Assembly (NCBI GenBank): GCA_905233845.1
Contig: CAJOFH010000019.1
Location: forward strand, 1-45,823
Direction of reading: 5' to 3'
Source: an uncultured Muribaculaceae bacterium
GTDB lineage: Bacteria > Bacteroidota > Bacteroidia > Bacteroidales > Muribaculaceae
DNA: 45,823 nt
The first letter of the stretch is position 1, and each line of letters begins with the position of its first letter. The translations under genes were made by a program, and so were the position numbers. Shown piece after piece: positions 16,847 to 25,468 of this stretch. The notes under the pieces were generated by a model. That model saw nothing but the letters and a program-made list of their open reading frames with translations. It searched no databases and was not told the DNA's origin.

Positions 16847-17185
16847 ATGGGACCTTTATTGCTCATACTGTTCATTCTGTTTCTAATCTGGATTGCTACG
16901 CCCATATTCAAGGTGTGGCGAAAGGTGCGTCAGTTCCAGGATGAATATAGAAATACCATGAACCAGCAGCAAGGCCAGTCCCAGCAAGGTGGAGTGCAAC
17001 AACAAAAGGAAGATATGGCCGAGCGCTATCGCCGATACAGCGAGGCCAATGCCGAGAATGTGGAGTTTGAAGAACTGGAAGGCAAAATGGAAGACACGCC
17101 CGACGACGAGCCACAGCAGGGTCCTTCTTCCCGCTATCAAGAGGAAGAAATCAGTGACGCTGAGTTTGAGGATATTCCAGAATAA
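16847..17185 (+). CDS. DUF4834 family membrane protein
   Basis: A 112-residue protein with one N-terminal transmembrane helix (about 3-19), then a charged, Gln/Glu-rich tail with a QQQ-rich linker (about 39-55) and acidic patches. This matches DUF4834, a small Bacteroidota-specific family often found after phospholipid genes. Function unknown. It is 57 nt after pssA and probably in the same operon. Confidence 0.75.
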   Translation: MGPLLLILFILFLIWIATPIFKVWRKVRQFQDEYRNTMNQQQGQSQQGGVQQQKEDMAERYRRYSEANAENVEFEELEGKMEDTPDDEPQQGPSSRYQEEEISDAEFEDIPE

Positions 17186-17200
17186 AGGACAAATATTTTA

Positions 17201-17365
17201 ACGTGAGCTTGATAATTTTTTATCCTTATATTCAGCGTTTTAAGCTCCCCCTCTAAGATAGAGGGGGCGGGGGGGAGTATGAAAAAGAGCCCTTGATGAC
17301 AAAACCCGCGTGGAAGAACAAAACAACGTGAGTTGATGATTTTTTGTCCTGATACTCAATACTTT
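17201..17365. repeat. Imperfect 40-nt direct repeats flanking a palindrome
   Basis: 17200-17240 and 17325-17365 are imperfect copies (each begins AACGTGAG, then TTGAT..ATTTTTT.TCCT.ATA.TCA). An inverted AACTCACGTT (about 17376-17385) forms a 10-bp stem with the second copy and could terminate the flippase transcript. The GC-rich palindrome at 17245-17286 lies between the two copies. Confidence 0.6.
17245..17286. repeat. CCCCCTCT...AGAGGGGG palindromic repeat, copy 1
   Basis: CCCCCTCTAAGATAGAGGGG forms a compact hairpin, followed by a G-run and GGGAGTATGAAA. A second copy lies at 18936-18979 in the same orientation. It resembles the dispersed small palindromes (REP-like) of other bacteria. 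Confidence 0.7.
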
Positions 17366-17391
17366 ATTTTCATTGAACTCACGTTATTTTA

Positions 17392-18888
17392 TCACTTGAA
17401 GTATTTCCCCACTACAGGAGCTTTCTTTAGCATTTCACCTAAATGTTCACGCTTGTATAGCACAGCCACAAATACCATCACCAGCGCTGTGCGATAGGTG
17501 ATGTTAAGCCATGCAGCGTCAAACTTCACGAGCACGCAAGCGACAAAAATCACCGCAGCCACTGCCGTGTAGATGCCTATGTCCTTGAGGGGATAGTTGA
17601 TGGGGTAGTACTTCTGTCCGAAGAAGTAACTCAATATCATCGAAATTCCATATCCAGCGAATCCTCCCCAGGCGCAAGCCATATAGCCAATCTTTGGCAC
17701 TAATAGGATATTGATGGCAATGAGCACCGCGCAGCCTATGCCCGAGAAGTAGGCCCCCCAAATGGTCTTGTCGATGAGTTTGTACCAGAATGAGAGGTTG
17801 AAGTAAATGCCCATCATGATTTCAGCTGCCATCACTATGGGCACAACCTTCAGACCCTCCCAGTAGTCTGAGGCGATGAAATATTTGAGCACATCGAGCC
17901 AGGCTATTACCAAAAGGAACGCAAGTAGCGTGAATATTATGAAATACTTCATCGCTGTGGCATAGGTCTCCTTGTTGTCCTTGTCGCTGCTCTTTCCAAA
18001 GACAAACGGCTCATAGGCATATCGGAATGCCTGCGTAATGAGCGCCATGATCATCGCTATCTTGCAAGCTGCACCATATATGCCCAGTTGGACACGGCCG
18101 TTGGGTGTCTTGTCAATCATCGGGTACAGAATCTTGTCGGCAGTCTGGTTGAGGATGCCAGCGATTCCAAGCACGAGCAACGGCCAGCTATAGCTCAGCA
18201 TACGCTTGAGCAACTTGCGGTCTAAAACATATTTCACGCAGGTGAGCTCCTTCCAGAAGAAGAATGTGATAATGCCAGTGCACACAAGGTTAAGGTAGAA
18301 CGCATAGCCTGCTCCCACCGTGGGGTCATAGATTTTCCCTATCACATCGGGATAACTCTTGTAAAGAGCTGGCAACCATAGGAAATAGAGCAAGTTGAGG
18401 ATGATGTTCAAAATGATGAACAGGAGCTTTAGGGCGGCAAACTTGATAGGGCAATGCTTATAGCGTAGGTAAGCAAATGGAATCGCCTGGAATGCATCGA
18501 GGCCCACCACAATCGCCATTACACCGATATAGCTTGGGTGATCGGCATAGCCCATAGCTGGAGCTATCCAAGGTAAGAATCCAAGCACGGCAGCAATGAA
18601 CGCCAGCGCCACTATTCCCACCGCAATAAGAGTTGTCGAATAAACCTTATTTGGATTCTCCTCGCTCTTGTTGGCAAAGCGGAAAAATGTTGTCTCCATG
18701 CCAAAGGTGAGAATCACCAGCAGCAGAGCGACATAGCCGTAGACATTGGTGATAACGCCATATCCTCCCGAAGCAGCGCTCAGGCTCTGGGTATAGAGCG
18801 GCACAAGCAGATAGTTCAGGAAACGCCCGAAGATGCTGCTGAAACCATAAATTACTGTATCTTTAGCTAACGATTTTAAGTTTGCCAT
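17392..18888 (-). CDS. Polysaccharide flippase (Wzx/MOP family)
   Basis: A 498-residue polytopic inner-membrane protein with 12-14 hydrophobic helices and the N-terminal signature of polysaccharide biosynthesis proteins (KDTVIYGFSSIFGRFLNYLLVPLYT). The MOP superfamily moves lipid-linked oligosaccharides across the inner membrane. The specific glycan cannot be deduced because no glycosyltransferases are adjacent. It lies downstream of ruvB on the same strand, an arrangement I recall as common in Bacteroidales. Palindromic repeats flank it on both sides. Confidence 0.9.
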   Translation of the reverse strand: MANLKSLAKDTVIYGFSSIFGRFLNYLLVPLYTQSLSAASGGYGVITNVYGYVALLLVILTFGMETTFFRFANKSEENPNKVYSTTLIAVGIVALAFIAAVLGFLPWIAPAMGYADHPSYIGVMAIVVGLDAFQAIPFAYLRYKHCPIKFAALKLLFIILNIILNLLYFLWLPALYKSYPDVIGKIYDPTVGAGYAFYLNLVCTGIITFFFWKELTCVKYVLDRKLLKRMLSYSWPLLVLGIAGILNQTADKILYPMIDKTPNGRVQLGIYGAACKIAMIMALITQAFRYAYEPFVFGKSSDKDNKETYATAMKYFIIFTLLAFLLVIAWLDVLKYFIASDYWEGLKVVPIVMAAEIMMGIYFNLSFWYKLIDKTIWGAYFSGIGCAVLIAINILLVPKIGYMACAWGGFAGYGISMILSYFFGQKYYPINYPLKDIGIYTAVAAVIFVACVLVKFDAAWLNITYRTALVMVFVAVLYKREHLGEMLKKAPVVGKYFK

Positions 18889-18935
18889 TTTCTTTCCAGA
18901 TTATCCTTTCTACTTGATTAAATGATGTGTGTAAT

Positions 18936-18979
18936 CTCCCTCTCTAAGATAGAGGGGGGATGCAGGGGGAGTATGAAAT
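18936..18979. repeat. CCCTCTCT...AGAGGGGG palindromic repeat, copy 2
   Basis: Second copy of the 17245-17286 element: CTCCCTCTCTAAGATAGAGG, then a G-run, then GGGGGAGTATGAAA. It is in the ruvB-flippase spacer, same orientation as copy 1. Confidence 0.7.
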
Positions 18980-19020
18980 ATAGCAGCTTGTATCCTCATC
19001 TTTTATTAATCAAAAATCTT

Positions 19021-20049
19021 TTAAAACAAGCTTCCTTGTTCTCCTGGTCGTTGAGGTCGGTCAACTTTCAGATGATTAAACGCATGGTCGGTTGCTACTC
19101 GTCCACGAGGGGTGCGTTTGATGAAGCCTTCCTTGATAAGGAACGGCTCATATACCTCTTCGATTGTGCCAGCGTCTTCGTTGAGTGCGGCAGCAAGAGT
19201 TGACAGACCCACAGGACCACCCCCAAACTTGTCGATAATTGTCATCAAGAGCTTGTGGTCCACCTCGTCAAGGCCGCAAGTGTCGATATTCAACGCCTCG
19301 AGGGCATAACGGGCGATGTCACTGTCGATTTTGCCACTACCTTTCACCTGGGCAAAGTCGCGCACGCGACGAAGAAGCGAGTTGGCAACACGTGGAGTGC
19401 CACGACTACGCAAAGCGATTTCTCGGGCGGCATCATCGTCAATGGGAACATTGAGCAGTCGTGCCGAACGCTTGATGATTCCCTCAAGCACGTCGTGGTT
19501 GTAATATTCCAAGTGGCAGTTAATGCCAAAGCGGGCACGCAACGGAGCTGTCAACAAGCCACTGCGAGTGGTGGCGCCAATGAGTGTGAAGGGTGACAAT
19601 GTGAGCTGCACCGAGCGAGCGCCAGGCCCTTTGTCTATCATGATGTCGATGCGGTAGTCTTCCATTGCCGAGTAAAGATACTCCTCAACGATGGGACTCA
19701 AGCGATGTATCTCGTCAATGAAGAGCACATCGTTCTCCTCGAGCGAAGTGAGCAATCCTGCCAAGTCGCCGGGCTTGTCGAGCACGGGACCGCTGGTGAC
19801 CTTGAATCCAACGCCCATCTCATTGGCAATGATGCTCGAGAGGGTAGTCTTGCCCAGTCCTGGAGGGCCATAGAACAATGTGTGGTCCAGAGCCTCGCCG
19901 CGCTGACGAGCTGCCGCAACAAACACCTTCAAGTTGTTGATGATGCCTTCCTGGCCAGCGAAGTCGCTGAATCTCGCTGGACGCAGGGCCTTCTCAAAAT
20001 CGCGGTCGCCCATGCTGCGCTCTTCTCTTATGTCGAAGTCGTCGTTCAT
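19021..20049 (-). CDS. ruvB: Holliday junction helicase RuvB
   Basis: AAA+ motor that, with RuvA, drives branch migration of Holliday junctions. The 342 residues are full length: Walker [11 protein letters not shown] (61-70), Walker B LFIDEIHR (109-116), sensor 1 [10 protein letters not shown], arginine-finger region APLRARFG, and a C-terminal winged helix with FIKRTPRGR. Preceded by a good promoter (20077-20108). ruvA and ruvC are not in the window. Confidence 0.98.
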   Translation of the reverse strand: MNDDFDIREERSMGDRDFEKALRPARFSDFAGQEGIINNLKVFVAAARQRGEALDHTLFYGPPGLGKTTLSSIIANEMGVGFKVTSGPVLDKPGDLAGLLTSLEENDVLFIDEIHRLSPIVEEYLYSAMEDYRIDIMIDKGPGARSVQLTLSPFTLIGATTRSGLLTAPLRARFGINCHLEYYNHDVLEGIIKRSARLLNVPIDDDAAREIALRSRGTPRVANSLLRRVRDFAQVKGSGKIDSDIARYALEALNIDTCGLDEVDHKLLMTIIDKFGGGPVGLSTLAAALNEDAGTIEEVYEPFLIKEGFIKRTPRGRVATDHAFNHLKVDRPQRPGEQGSLF

Positions 20050-20076
20050 TTTTTGCTAAGTGTAAATCTCAACTTG

Positions 20077-20108
20077 CAAAATTAGTAATAAAACCCAAAA
20101 GCAGCAAA
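20077..20108 (-). promoter_or_regulatory. Promoter of ruvB
   Basis: Minus strand TTTG (20105-20108), 20-nt spacer and TAATTTTG (20077-20084), with the start codon 28 nt downstream. Confidence 0.7.
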
Positions 20109-20226
20109 AAGAACTCACATTTTGCATAAAAATCTTGCTCAGTTATGATTTTATAACTATCTTTACGCAATAATCTGAAACTAATATTTGTTCAAAAAAT
20201 AGTTATCTTAAAACAATAAATCATAT

Positions 20227-21306
20227 ATGGAGAATAATCGTTTTTGTGTAATCATGTGTGGCGGTGTGGGCAGTCGGTTTTGGCCCTACAGCCGCAAAGC
20301 GATGCCCAAACAATTCATTGACTTTCTTGGTACTGGAAGGAGTCTGTTACAACTCACAGTGGACCGACTGGAAGGCATTGTGCCTCTACAAAATATTATA
20401 ATCCTCACCAACGAGCAATATGCCTCGATTGTTCGAGATCAGCTGCCAGAGATAAAACCTGAGCAGATTTTGCTCGAACCAGTGTTGCGTAACACTGCGC
20501 CTTGCAATGCTTGGGCGGCATGGCACATCAAGGCTCTCAACCCTAAAGCTAAGATTATGGTGGCACCGAGTGATCATCTTATCATTAAACTCAACGATTT
20601 TAAAGATAGCGTGATAAGGGCTTTTGAGTTCCTTGAGAATAACGATGCGATTGTCACTCTCGGAGTGAAGCCTAACCGACCCGAGACAGGATATGGCTAC
20701 ATTCAAGAAGGAAAGAATGTGGACGAATATTTCTCGATGGTGAAGACTTTTACCGAGAAACCCACCAAGGAGGTGGCAAACCTGTTTCTCGAGAGTGGGG
20801 AGTTCTTTTGGAACTCGGGAATGTTCTTCTGGGGAGTAGACACCATTATCAACGCGATGAGAACCTATGCTCCTGAGATTGCCGAAATATTCGACCATGC
20901 TAATCTCTTCTATGGCTCACCACAGGAACAGGAGTTCATAGACGAGAACTACGCCTCGTGCCCTAACATATCTATTGACTATGCCATCATGGAGAAGTCG
21001 CAAAATGTGTATGTGCAAAAGGTGGACTTTGGATGGAGCGACCTCGGTACATGGGGCTCAGTATTTGATAATGCCCCTAAGAACCGGGACGGGAATGTGA
21101 CACCAAACACACGCGTGCTCGCTTTTGAGAGCAACAACAACGTCATCGCAGCTCAAAACGACAAACTCGTTGTAGTCAGCGGTCTTAACGGCTACATAGT
21201 AGCCGACACCCCCGATGCCCTGCTAATCGTCCCCAAAAACGACGAACAGAAAATCAAAAACTACGTCAACGAAGCAAAAACCCACTTCGGCGACAAGTAC
21301 TTGTAA
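20227..21306 (+). CDS. manC: Mannose-1-phosphate guanylyltransferase
   Basis: Makes GDP-mannose from mannose-1-phosphate and GTP for surface glycans. The 359-residue protein has the nucleotidyltransferase motif MCGGVGSRFWPYSRKAMPKQ (10-29), ending in the catalytic K28, and FTEKP further on. It lacks the C-terminal phosphomannose isomerase domain found in bifunctional versions, so it is the single-function form. A degenerate promoter box TATCTTTA lies at 20158-20165. Terminator at 21357. Confidence 0.93.
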   Translation: MENNRFCVIMCGGVGSRFWPYSRKAMPKQFIDFLGTGRSLLQLTVDRLEGIVPLQNIIILTNEQYASIVRDQLPEIKPEQILLEPVLRNTAPCNAWAAWHIKALNPKAKIMVAPSDHLIIKLNDFKDSVIRAFEFLENNDAIVTLGVKPNRPETGYGYIQEGKNVDEYFSMVKTFTEKPTKEVANLFLESGEFFWNSGMFFWGVDTIINAMRTYAPEIAEIFDHANLFYGSPQEQEFIDENYASCPNISIDYAIMEKSQNVYVQKVDFGWSDLGTWGSVFDNAPKNRDGNVTPNTRVLAFESNNNVIAAQNDKLVVVSGLNGYIVADTPDALLIVPKNDEQKIKNYVNEAKTHFGDKYL

Positions 21307-21356
21307 TTTACATCGTCTAAGTTTTGGATTGGGTGTATTTTTCACACCATTATTAT

Positions 21357-21398
21357 AATCCCGGATCAGTCAATAAGTTACACTGGTTCGGGTTATTT
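21357..21398 (+). terminator. Terminator after manC
   Basis: AATCCCG and ATCAGT pair with ACTGGT and CGGGTT (one bulge), followed by ATTTGTTTGTTATTT. Confidence 0.7.
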
Positions 21399-21486
21399 GT
21401 TTGTTATTTCTTCTGATGATTTCTGCTAAAAACTTAAGTTGTAGCCAGTTTGTTTTTTAATGTTGTTTCCCCTCCACCACTACCTT

Positions 21487-21494
21487 TATATTTG
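21487..21494 (+). promoter_or_regulatory. Promoter-like box in repeat-rich spacer
   Basis: TATATTTG matches TAnnTTTG. A transcript from about 21501 would run through the two 55-nt repeats and the nonamer array. It contains an ATG at 21525 opening a 91-codon frame to 21800, rich in CP dipeptides encoded by the nonamers, which I regard as more likely non-coding. Confidence 0.35.
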
Positions 21495-21549
21495 CGCACC
21501 CGTTCATTATCTAAAAATATTTCTATGAAACACAAAGTGAACAAAAAAA

Positions 21550-21675
21550 GTGTCCCACACACGTGGGAGTTGTCAAAGTATTGCACCGCGGGCGCGGTGC
21601 ACAAAATTTTTTTTCAAAAAGTGTCCCACACAATCCAGGGTGCTGTCATTGTATTGCACCGCCGGCGCGGTGCAC
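21550..21675 (+). repeat. Two 53-55-nt repeats with GC-rich hairpins
   Basis: Copy 1 (21550-21602) and copy 2 (21621-21675) both start GTGTCCCACACA and end in a hairpin, TGCACCGC...GCGGTGCA, with the middle diverged. The hairpins are GC-rich in an AT-rich gap and each would be very stable in RNA. No T-run follows either copy in the plus direction within a few bases of the stem except copy 1 (AATTTTTTTT after 21604). Confidence 0.75.
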
Positions 21676-21715
21676 TTCCATGTCTCTCATTCCTGAAAAA
21701 GTTGTCTTTTCCCAT

Positions 21716-21772
21716 TTGTCCCAAATGTCCCAGTTGTCCCAGTTGTCCACAATGTCCACAATGTCCACAATC
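21716..21772. repeat. Nonamer tandem repeat, TTGTCCCAG type
   Basis: Six 9-nt units (TTGTCCCAA, ATGTCCCAG, TTGTCCCAG, TTGTCCACA, ATGTCCACA, ATGTCCACA) plus a partial seventh. No start codon or gene uses it convincingly. Confidence 0.85.
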
Positions 21773-21807
21773 TTGGATGTGCCATACAGTTTTTCAGTAA
21801 AAATCAC

Positions 21808-21815
21808 TAACTTTG
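21808..21815 (+). promoter_or_regulatory. Promoter -7 box of C69 dipeptidase
   Basis: TAACTTTG, 45 nt before the ATG at 21861. It lies upstream of the in-frame TTG at 21831 but favours the ATG, which gives a standard signal peptide. Confidence 0.55.
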
Positions 21816-21860
21816 CACATCTATGTTTAATTGTCAACATGTTTACAAAAAAATATATCG

Positions 21861-23543
21861 ATGAAGAAATTATTATTACTGATTGCGGTGGTGGCAATGT
21901 GCCTGCCGCAGAGTGAAGCCTGTACGAGCATTCTCGTGGGCAAGAAGGCGAGCGTCGACGGCTCGGTGATGTGTACCTATAATATTGACGCTTGGGGCGC
22001 TATGCACAACATGCCGCGCTTTGAGGCGGGGACTCACCCTGCTGGCACCATGCGTGAGATTTATGACCGAGACACAAGGGTTTATCATGGGAGAATCCCC
22101 GAGGCACCAGTCACCTATCTGGTGAATGGACACATCAATGAATGGCAGGTGTCCATTGGTGAGAGCACATTTGATGGACGTGAAGAGCTTGTCGACAGCA
22201 CGGGAATCATTGACTACGGGTCGCTCATGCTCCTAGGGCTACAACGGTCACGTACTGCTCGTGAGGCCATCGAGGTGATGACGAGCTTAGTGGAAAAATA
22301 TGGCTTCGAGAGCTCCGGAGAGTCGTTCACTGTGTGCGACCCAAATGAAGCATGGGTTCTCGAGATGATTGGATGTGGACCAGGCAGCAAGAGTGTAGTT
22401 TGGATTGCTGTGCGCGTGCCCGATAACGCTGTAATGGCACACGCCAACCAGAGCCGCATTCGCCGTGTGAATCTCAAAGACACTGCCAACGTGAAGATTT
22501 CTAAAAACTGCATCAGCTTTGCCCGCCAGCGGGGATATTTCAAGGGAAAAGACAGCGAGTTCAGTTTCTGCGACGCCTATAACCCTCCCACTTTCGGTGG
22601 CCGTCGCTTGGGCGACACTCGAGTGTGGTCTATCTACCGTCGTCTCACCACGGGCATGGACCGATATATTCCTTATGTTGAAGGCATTAAACCCATGAGC
22701 GAGGTGGAGCCGCTGCCCATGTGGATTATCCCCGACAAACCTCTCAGCGTGAACACGGTGATAGAGTGCCTGCGCGACCACCTTGAAGACACTCCGTTCA
22801 CCTTTAACGATGAAGACGACCCTGGGGCAGGAATCTACGACAGTCCCTTCAGGCCACAACCGCTGCGCTACGATGCCGATGGCACCACCATGTTCAACGA
22901 ACGTGCCGTGTCGACTGCCCACACAGCATTCACCTTTGTTAGCCAGCTACGCAGCTTCATGCCACGCGAGGTGGGCGGCGTCATCTGGTGGGGAAGCGAC
23001 GATAGCGGTATGGTCGCCTACACCCCAGTGTACTGCTGTGCCAACCGTGTGCCTCATTGCTACAACGTGCCCGAGGCCGACGCATTCCACTTCAGCGACA
23101 AGAGCGCCTACTGGGTGTGCAACTGGGTGAGCAATATGGTCTATCCGCGTTGGAGTCTGCTCTATCCTGAGCTCCAGAAAGTACGTGACACGCTACAGGC
23201 CAGCTACTTTGCCAATCAAGCCGAGATTGAGCAACGCGTACTCGACCTTTTGAAGACCGACCGCAACAGCGCCATCAAGCTGCTGAGCGATTACGGCGAC
23301 CAAGTGGGAGAGCAGATGGTGACACGATGGCGAGAGATGGCTTATCACATGATTGTGAAATACAACGACGGAGTGGTACGTGAAGAAGACGAGAACGGTA
23401 ACTACAAGCGCAATTCCAGCGGGTATCGCCCACGTCTCACGCGCCCTGGTATGAGCCCCAAAGCTCGCCGCCAAATCCACCGCTCCACCGGCAAACGCTT
23501 CGAAGTGCCACCCACCGACAACCTCGACACTTCCTACATGTAA
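21861..23543 (+). CDS. Secreted C69-family dipeptidase
   Basis: Ntn-hydrolase peptidase of family C69 (formerly U34), which cleaves dipeptides with its N-terminal cysteine. From the ATG at 21861 the protein has 560 residues: a 20-residue signal peptide (KKLLLLIAVVAMCLPQSEA) directly followed by C21 in CTSILVGKKASVDGSVM, so signal removal would expose the nucleophile. Other family features include the SGESFTVCDPNEAWVLEM and GGVIWWGSDDSGM segments. Probably periplasmic. Protein scavenging is the inferred role. Confidence 0.93.
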   Translation: MKKLLLLIAVVAMCLPQSEACTSILVGKKASVDGSVMCTYNIDAWGAMHNMPRFEAGTHPAGTMREIYDRDTRVYHGRIPEAPVTYLVNGHINEWQVSIGESTFDGREELVDSTGIIDYGSLMLLGLQRSRTAREAIEVMTSLVEKYGFESSGESFTVCDPNEAWVLEMIGCGPGSKSVVWIAVRVPDNAVMAHANQSRIRRVNLKDTANVKISKNCISFARQRGYFKGKDSEFSFCDAYNPPTFGGRRLGDTRVWSIYRRLTTGMDRYIPYVEGIKPMSEVEPLPMWIIPDKPLSVNTVIECLRDHLEDTPFTFNDEDDPGAGIYDSPFRPQPLRYDADGTTMFNERAVSTAHTAFTFVSQLRSFMPREVGGVIWWGSDDSGMVAYTPVYCCANRVPHCYNVPEADAFHFSDKSAYWVCNWVSNMVYPRWSLLYPELQKVRDTLQASYFANQAEIEQRVLDLLKTDRNSAIKLLSDYGDQVGEQMVTRWREMAYHMIVKYNDGVVREEDENGNYKRNSSGYRPRLTRPGMSPKARRQIHRSTGKRFEVPPTDNLDTSYM

Positions 23544-23720
23544 CCACCTACACCACCACAATGGCAGCCACTTTAGTAGTGTCACTCATAGCCCTTACGG
23601 CCAGGCAACGAAGCTTTTAAAATTGCATCTCAAATCTTTAGGCATCTAAAAATCTTATCAATTTTTCTTCTTTTAAACAATTTTTATCTAAAAAATAACC
23701 TCAGTAACGGCAAATGTCTT

Positions 23721-23728
23721 TAACTTTG
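23721..23728 (+). promoter_or_regulatory. Promoter -7 box of FKBP cluster
   Basis: TAACTTTG, 39 nt before the first FKBP start codon at 23768. Confidence 0.55.
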
Positions 23729-23767
23729 CAGTTTGAATTGAGAAAACACTATTTATAAACTATATTA

Positions 23768-24355
23768 ATGGATAAATTAAGCTATGCATTGGGCTTGAGT
23801 ATGGCCCAGAATTTCAAGAGTTCAGGCATTCAGAGCATTAATGCCGATGACTTTGCCGACGCTCTTAGAGCAGTCTACGAAGACCGTGAGAAAAAGATGA
23901 CCTATGACGAGGCTAAGCAGGTGGTACAAGACTTCTTCACCGAACTTGAAGCCAACGCAGGAGCTATGAATGAAGAATTAGGAAAGAAATTCCTTGAGCA
24001 GAACGCTCAGCAAGAGGGCGTGAAGGTGACTGAGAGTGGCCTACAGTATCTCGTCCTTAAGGAAGGTAACGGCGTGAAGCCTGGTCCTAACGATGCCGTG
24101 ACAGTACACTACACAGGACGACTGATCGACGGAACAGTGTTTGACAGCTCAGTAGAGCGCGGAGAGCCTGCGACATTTGCGGTTGGCCAGGTAATCCCTG
24201 GATGGGTAGAAGGTTTACAAATGATGAGCGAGGGAGCTGCTTGGCGCCTGTTCATTCCATCAAACCTCGCCTATGGACCTCATGGTACTGGTCCAATCCA
24301 GCCTAACTCAACGCTCATCTTTGACGTTCAACTCATCAAGGTTAACAAGAAATAA
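23768..24355 (+). CDS. FKBP-type prolyl isomerase, cytoplasmic
   Basis: Catalyses cis-trans isomerisation of X-Pro bonds. The 195 residues have no signal peptide; a helical FKBP_N-like dimerisation region (about 1-75) precedes the PPIase domain (about 105-194), which shows VHYTGRLIDGTVFDSS, VIPGWVEGLQ and LAYGPHGTGPI, all typical active-site segments. It resembles FklB-type proteins. First of three consecutive FKBP genes, 44 nt before the next. Confidence 0.93.
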   Translation: MDKLSYALGLSMAQNFKSSGIQSINADDFADALRAVYEDREKKMTYDEAKQVVQDFFTELEANAGAMNEELGKKFLEQNAQQEGVKVTESGLQYLVLKEGNGVKPGPNDAVTVHYTGRLIDGTVFDSSVERGEPATFAVGQVIPGWVEGLQMMSEGAAWRLFIPSNLAYGPHGTGPIQPNSTLIFDVQLIKVNKK

Positions 24356-24399
24356 TAATCAACACAAACAATAATTTTTTAAAACAGAAAAACGTAATT

Positions 24400-25356
24400 A
24401 TGAAAAAGTTATTCACATTGCTCGTAGTTGCCCTGATGATGGGCGCTATGGTAAGCTGTAACAACAATGGTGGTGCCAGCAAGGGTGCCAGCAAAACCGA
24501 AGACTCTATTTCTAATCAACTGGGTACTCTCACTGGTAATGGACTGAGAATGCAATTGTCTCAGAACCCAAAGGTGGCAAATGAGATTGATAAAGCTGAG
24601 CTGATAAGAGGTATTGAGATGGTGCTGAATTGCGACACTACAAGCAAGGGAAAAAGCTTCCTTAATGGTCTGGCTGTTGCTTTCCAGATGATGCTCCCCG
24701 ACATTTCTCAAATGGAGGGACGTGGTGTAAACCTCGACCGTAAAGCCTTCATCAACGAATTTAAGAAAGCATTCAACAGCAAGGACAGCGTGGACCAAGA
24801 AAAACTGCAGACCGCTCAGGCTGCCATTATGGCTATGGTTGACCGAGTTGTTAAGATGAAAGCTGCCGAGAACGATAAGAAAGGTAAGAAATATATCGAG
24901 GAGCGTGTAAAGAAGGATAAAGGCTTCAAGAAGACTGCTTCAGGTATCGCCTACAAAGAGATCAAGGCTGGTAACGGAGAGAACTTCAACGACTCGGCTA
25001 CTGTAGATGTTACCTACGTGGGTAGGCACATCGACGGCAAGGAGTTTGATAACTCGCAAGGCAAACCCGTGCCCATGAACCTGAAGATGACTGTTCCTGG
25101 ATTCCGCGAGATAATCTCTAAGATGAAACCCGGTCAGAAGGTGCAAGCTATCATCCCAGGCGACCTCGCTTATGGCGAGCAGGGCAACCCTCAAGGTGGC
25201 ATCGGTCCTAACGAGACTTTGGAGTTTGAGATAACTGCTGTTGGCGTGCACAAGGAAGAGCCTAACGCTGCGCCTGGTATGCCTGCTGGCATGAAACCCG
25301 GTGCTGCACCTAAGGTAAATCCAGCTCCCAAAGCCCCCAAGGCAGCTAAGAAATAA
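24400..25356 (+). CDS. FKBP-type prolyl isomerase, lipoprotein
   Basis: A 318-residue lipoprotein: signal peptide with lipobox AMVSC (C20), then a Gly/Asn/Ser linker, a helical FKBP_N domain (about 35-170) and a PPIase domain (about 195-280) with VTYVGRHIDGKEFDNS, VPGFREIISKMKPG and LAYGEQGNPQGGIGPNE. The C-terminal tail (about 285-318) is Pro/Ala/Lys rich and low complexity. It would act as a membrane-anchored envelope folding factor. Same promoter as the preceding gene is likely. Confidence 0.93.
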   Translation: MKKLFTLLVVALMMGAMVSCNNNGGASKGASKTEDSISNQLGTLTGNGLRMQLSQNPKVANEIDKAELIRGIEMVLNCDTTSKGKSFLNGLAVAFQMMLPDISQMEGRGVNLDRKAFINEFKKAFNSKDSVDQEKLQTAQAAIMAMVDRVVKMKAAENDKKGKKYIEERVKKDKGFKKTASGIAYKEIKAGNGENFNDSATVDVTYVGRHIDGKEFDNSQGKPVPMNLKMTVPGFREIISKMKPGQKVQAIIPGDLAYGEQGNPQGGIGPNETLEFEITAVGVHKEEPNAAPGMPAGMKPGAAPKVNPAPKAPKAAKK

Positions 25357-25383
25357 TTAAAGGGTATCATTACCTTTTCACAC

Positions 25384-25442
25384 TCAGGAAATCTTCCTCT
25401 CCGCCCCATCTCATGACGCGGTGGGGAGGATTTCTGGGTTTT
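25384..25442 (+). terminator. Probable terminator after second FKBP gene
   Basis: CAGGAAATC pairs with GATTTCTGG around a GCCCCA/TGGGG inner stem, followed by GTTTTAATT. The stem is imperfect, so read-through into the third FKBP gene is plausible. Confidence 0.5.
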
Positions 25443-25468
25443 AATTAACACATAAATTAAATCAAGAT

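Noticed and set aside
19021-20049. Plus-strand frames opposite ruvB
   Set aside because: RuvB motifs are complete on the minus strand; the opposite frames have no promoter or domain.
21550-21675. Insertion sequence or MITE made by the two 55-nt repeats
   Set aside because: No terminal inverted repeats around the pair, no target-site duplication seen and no transposase; only tandem duplication can be supported.
21525-21800. 91-residue protein with repeated CP dipeptides
   Set aside because: The CPxCPx pattern is what a TGTCCC nonamer array must encode in this frame, and the rest is low complexity over GC-rich hairpins; treated as non-coding repeats unless expression is shown.
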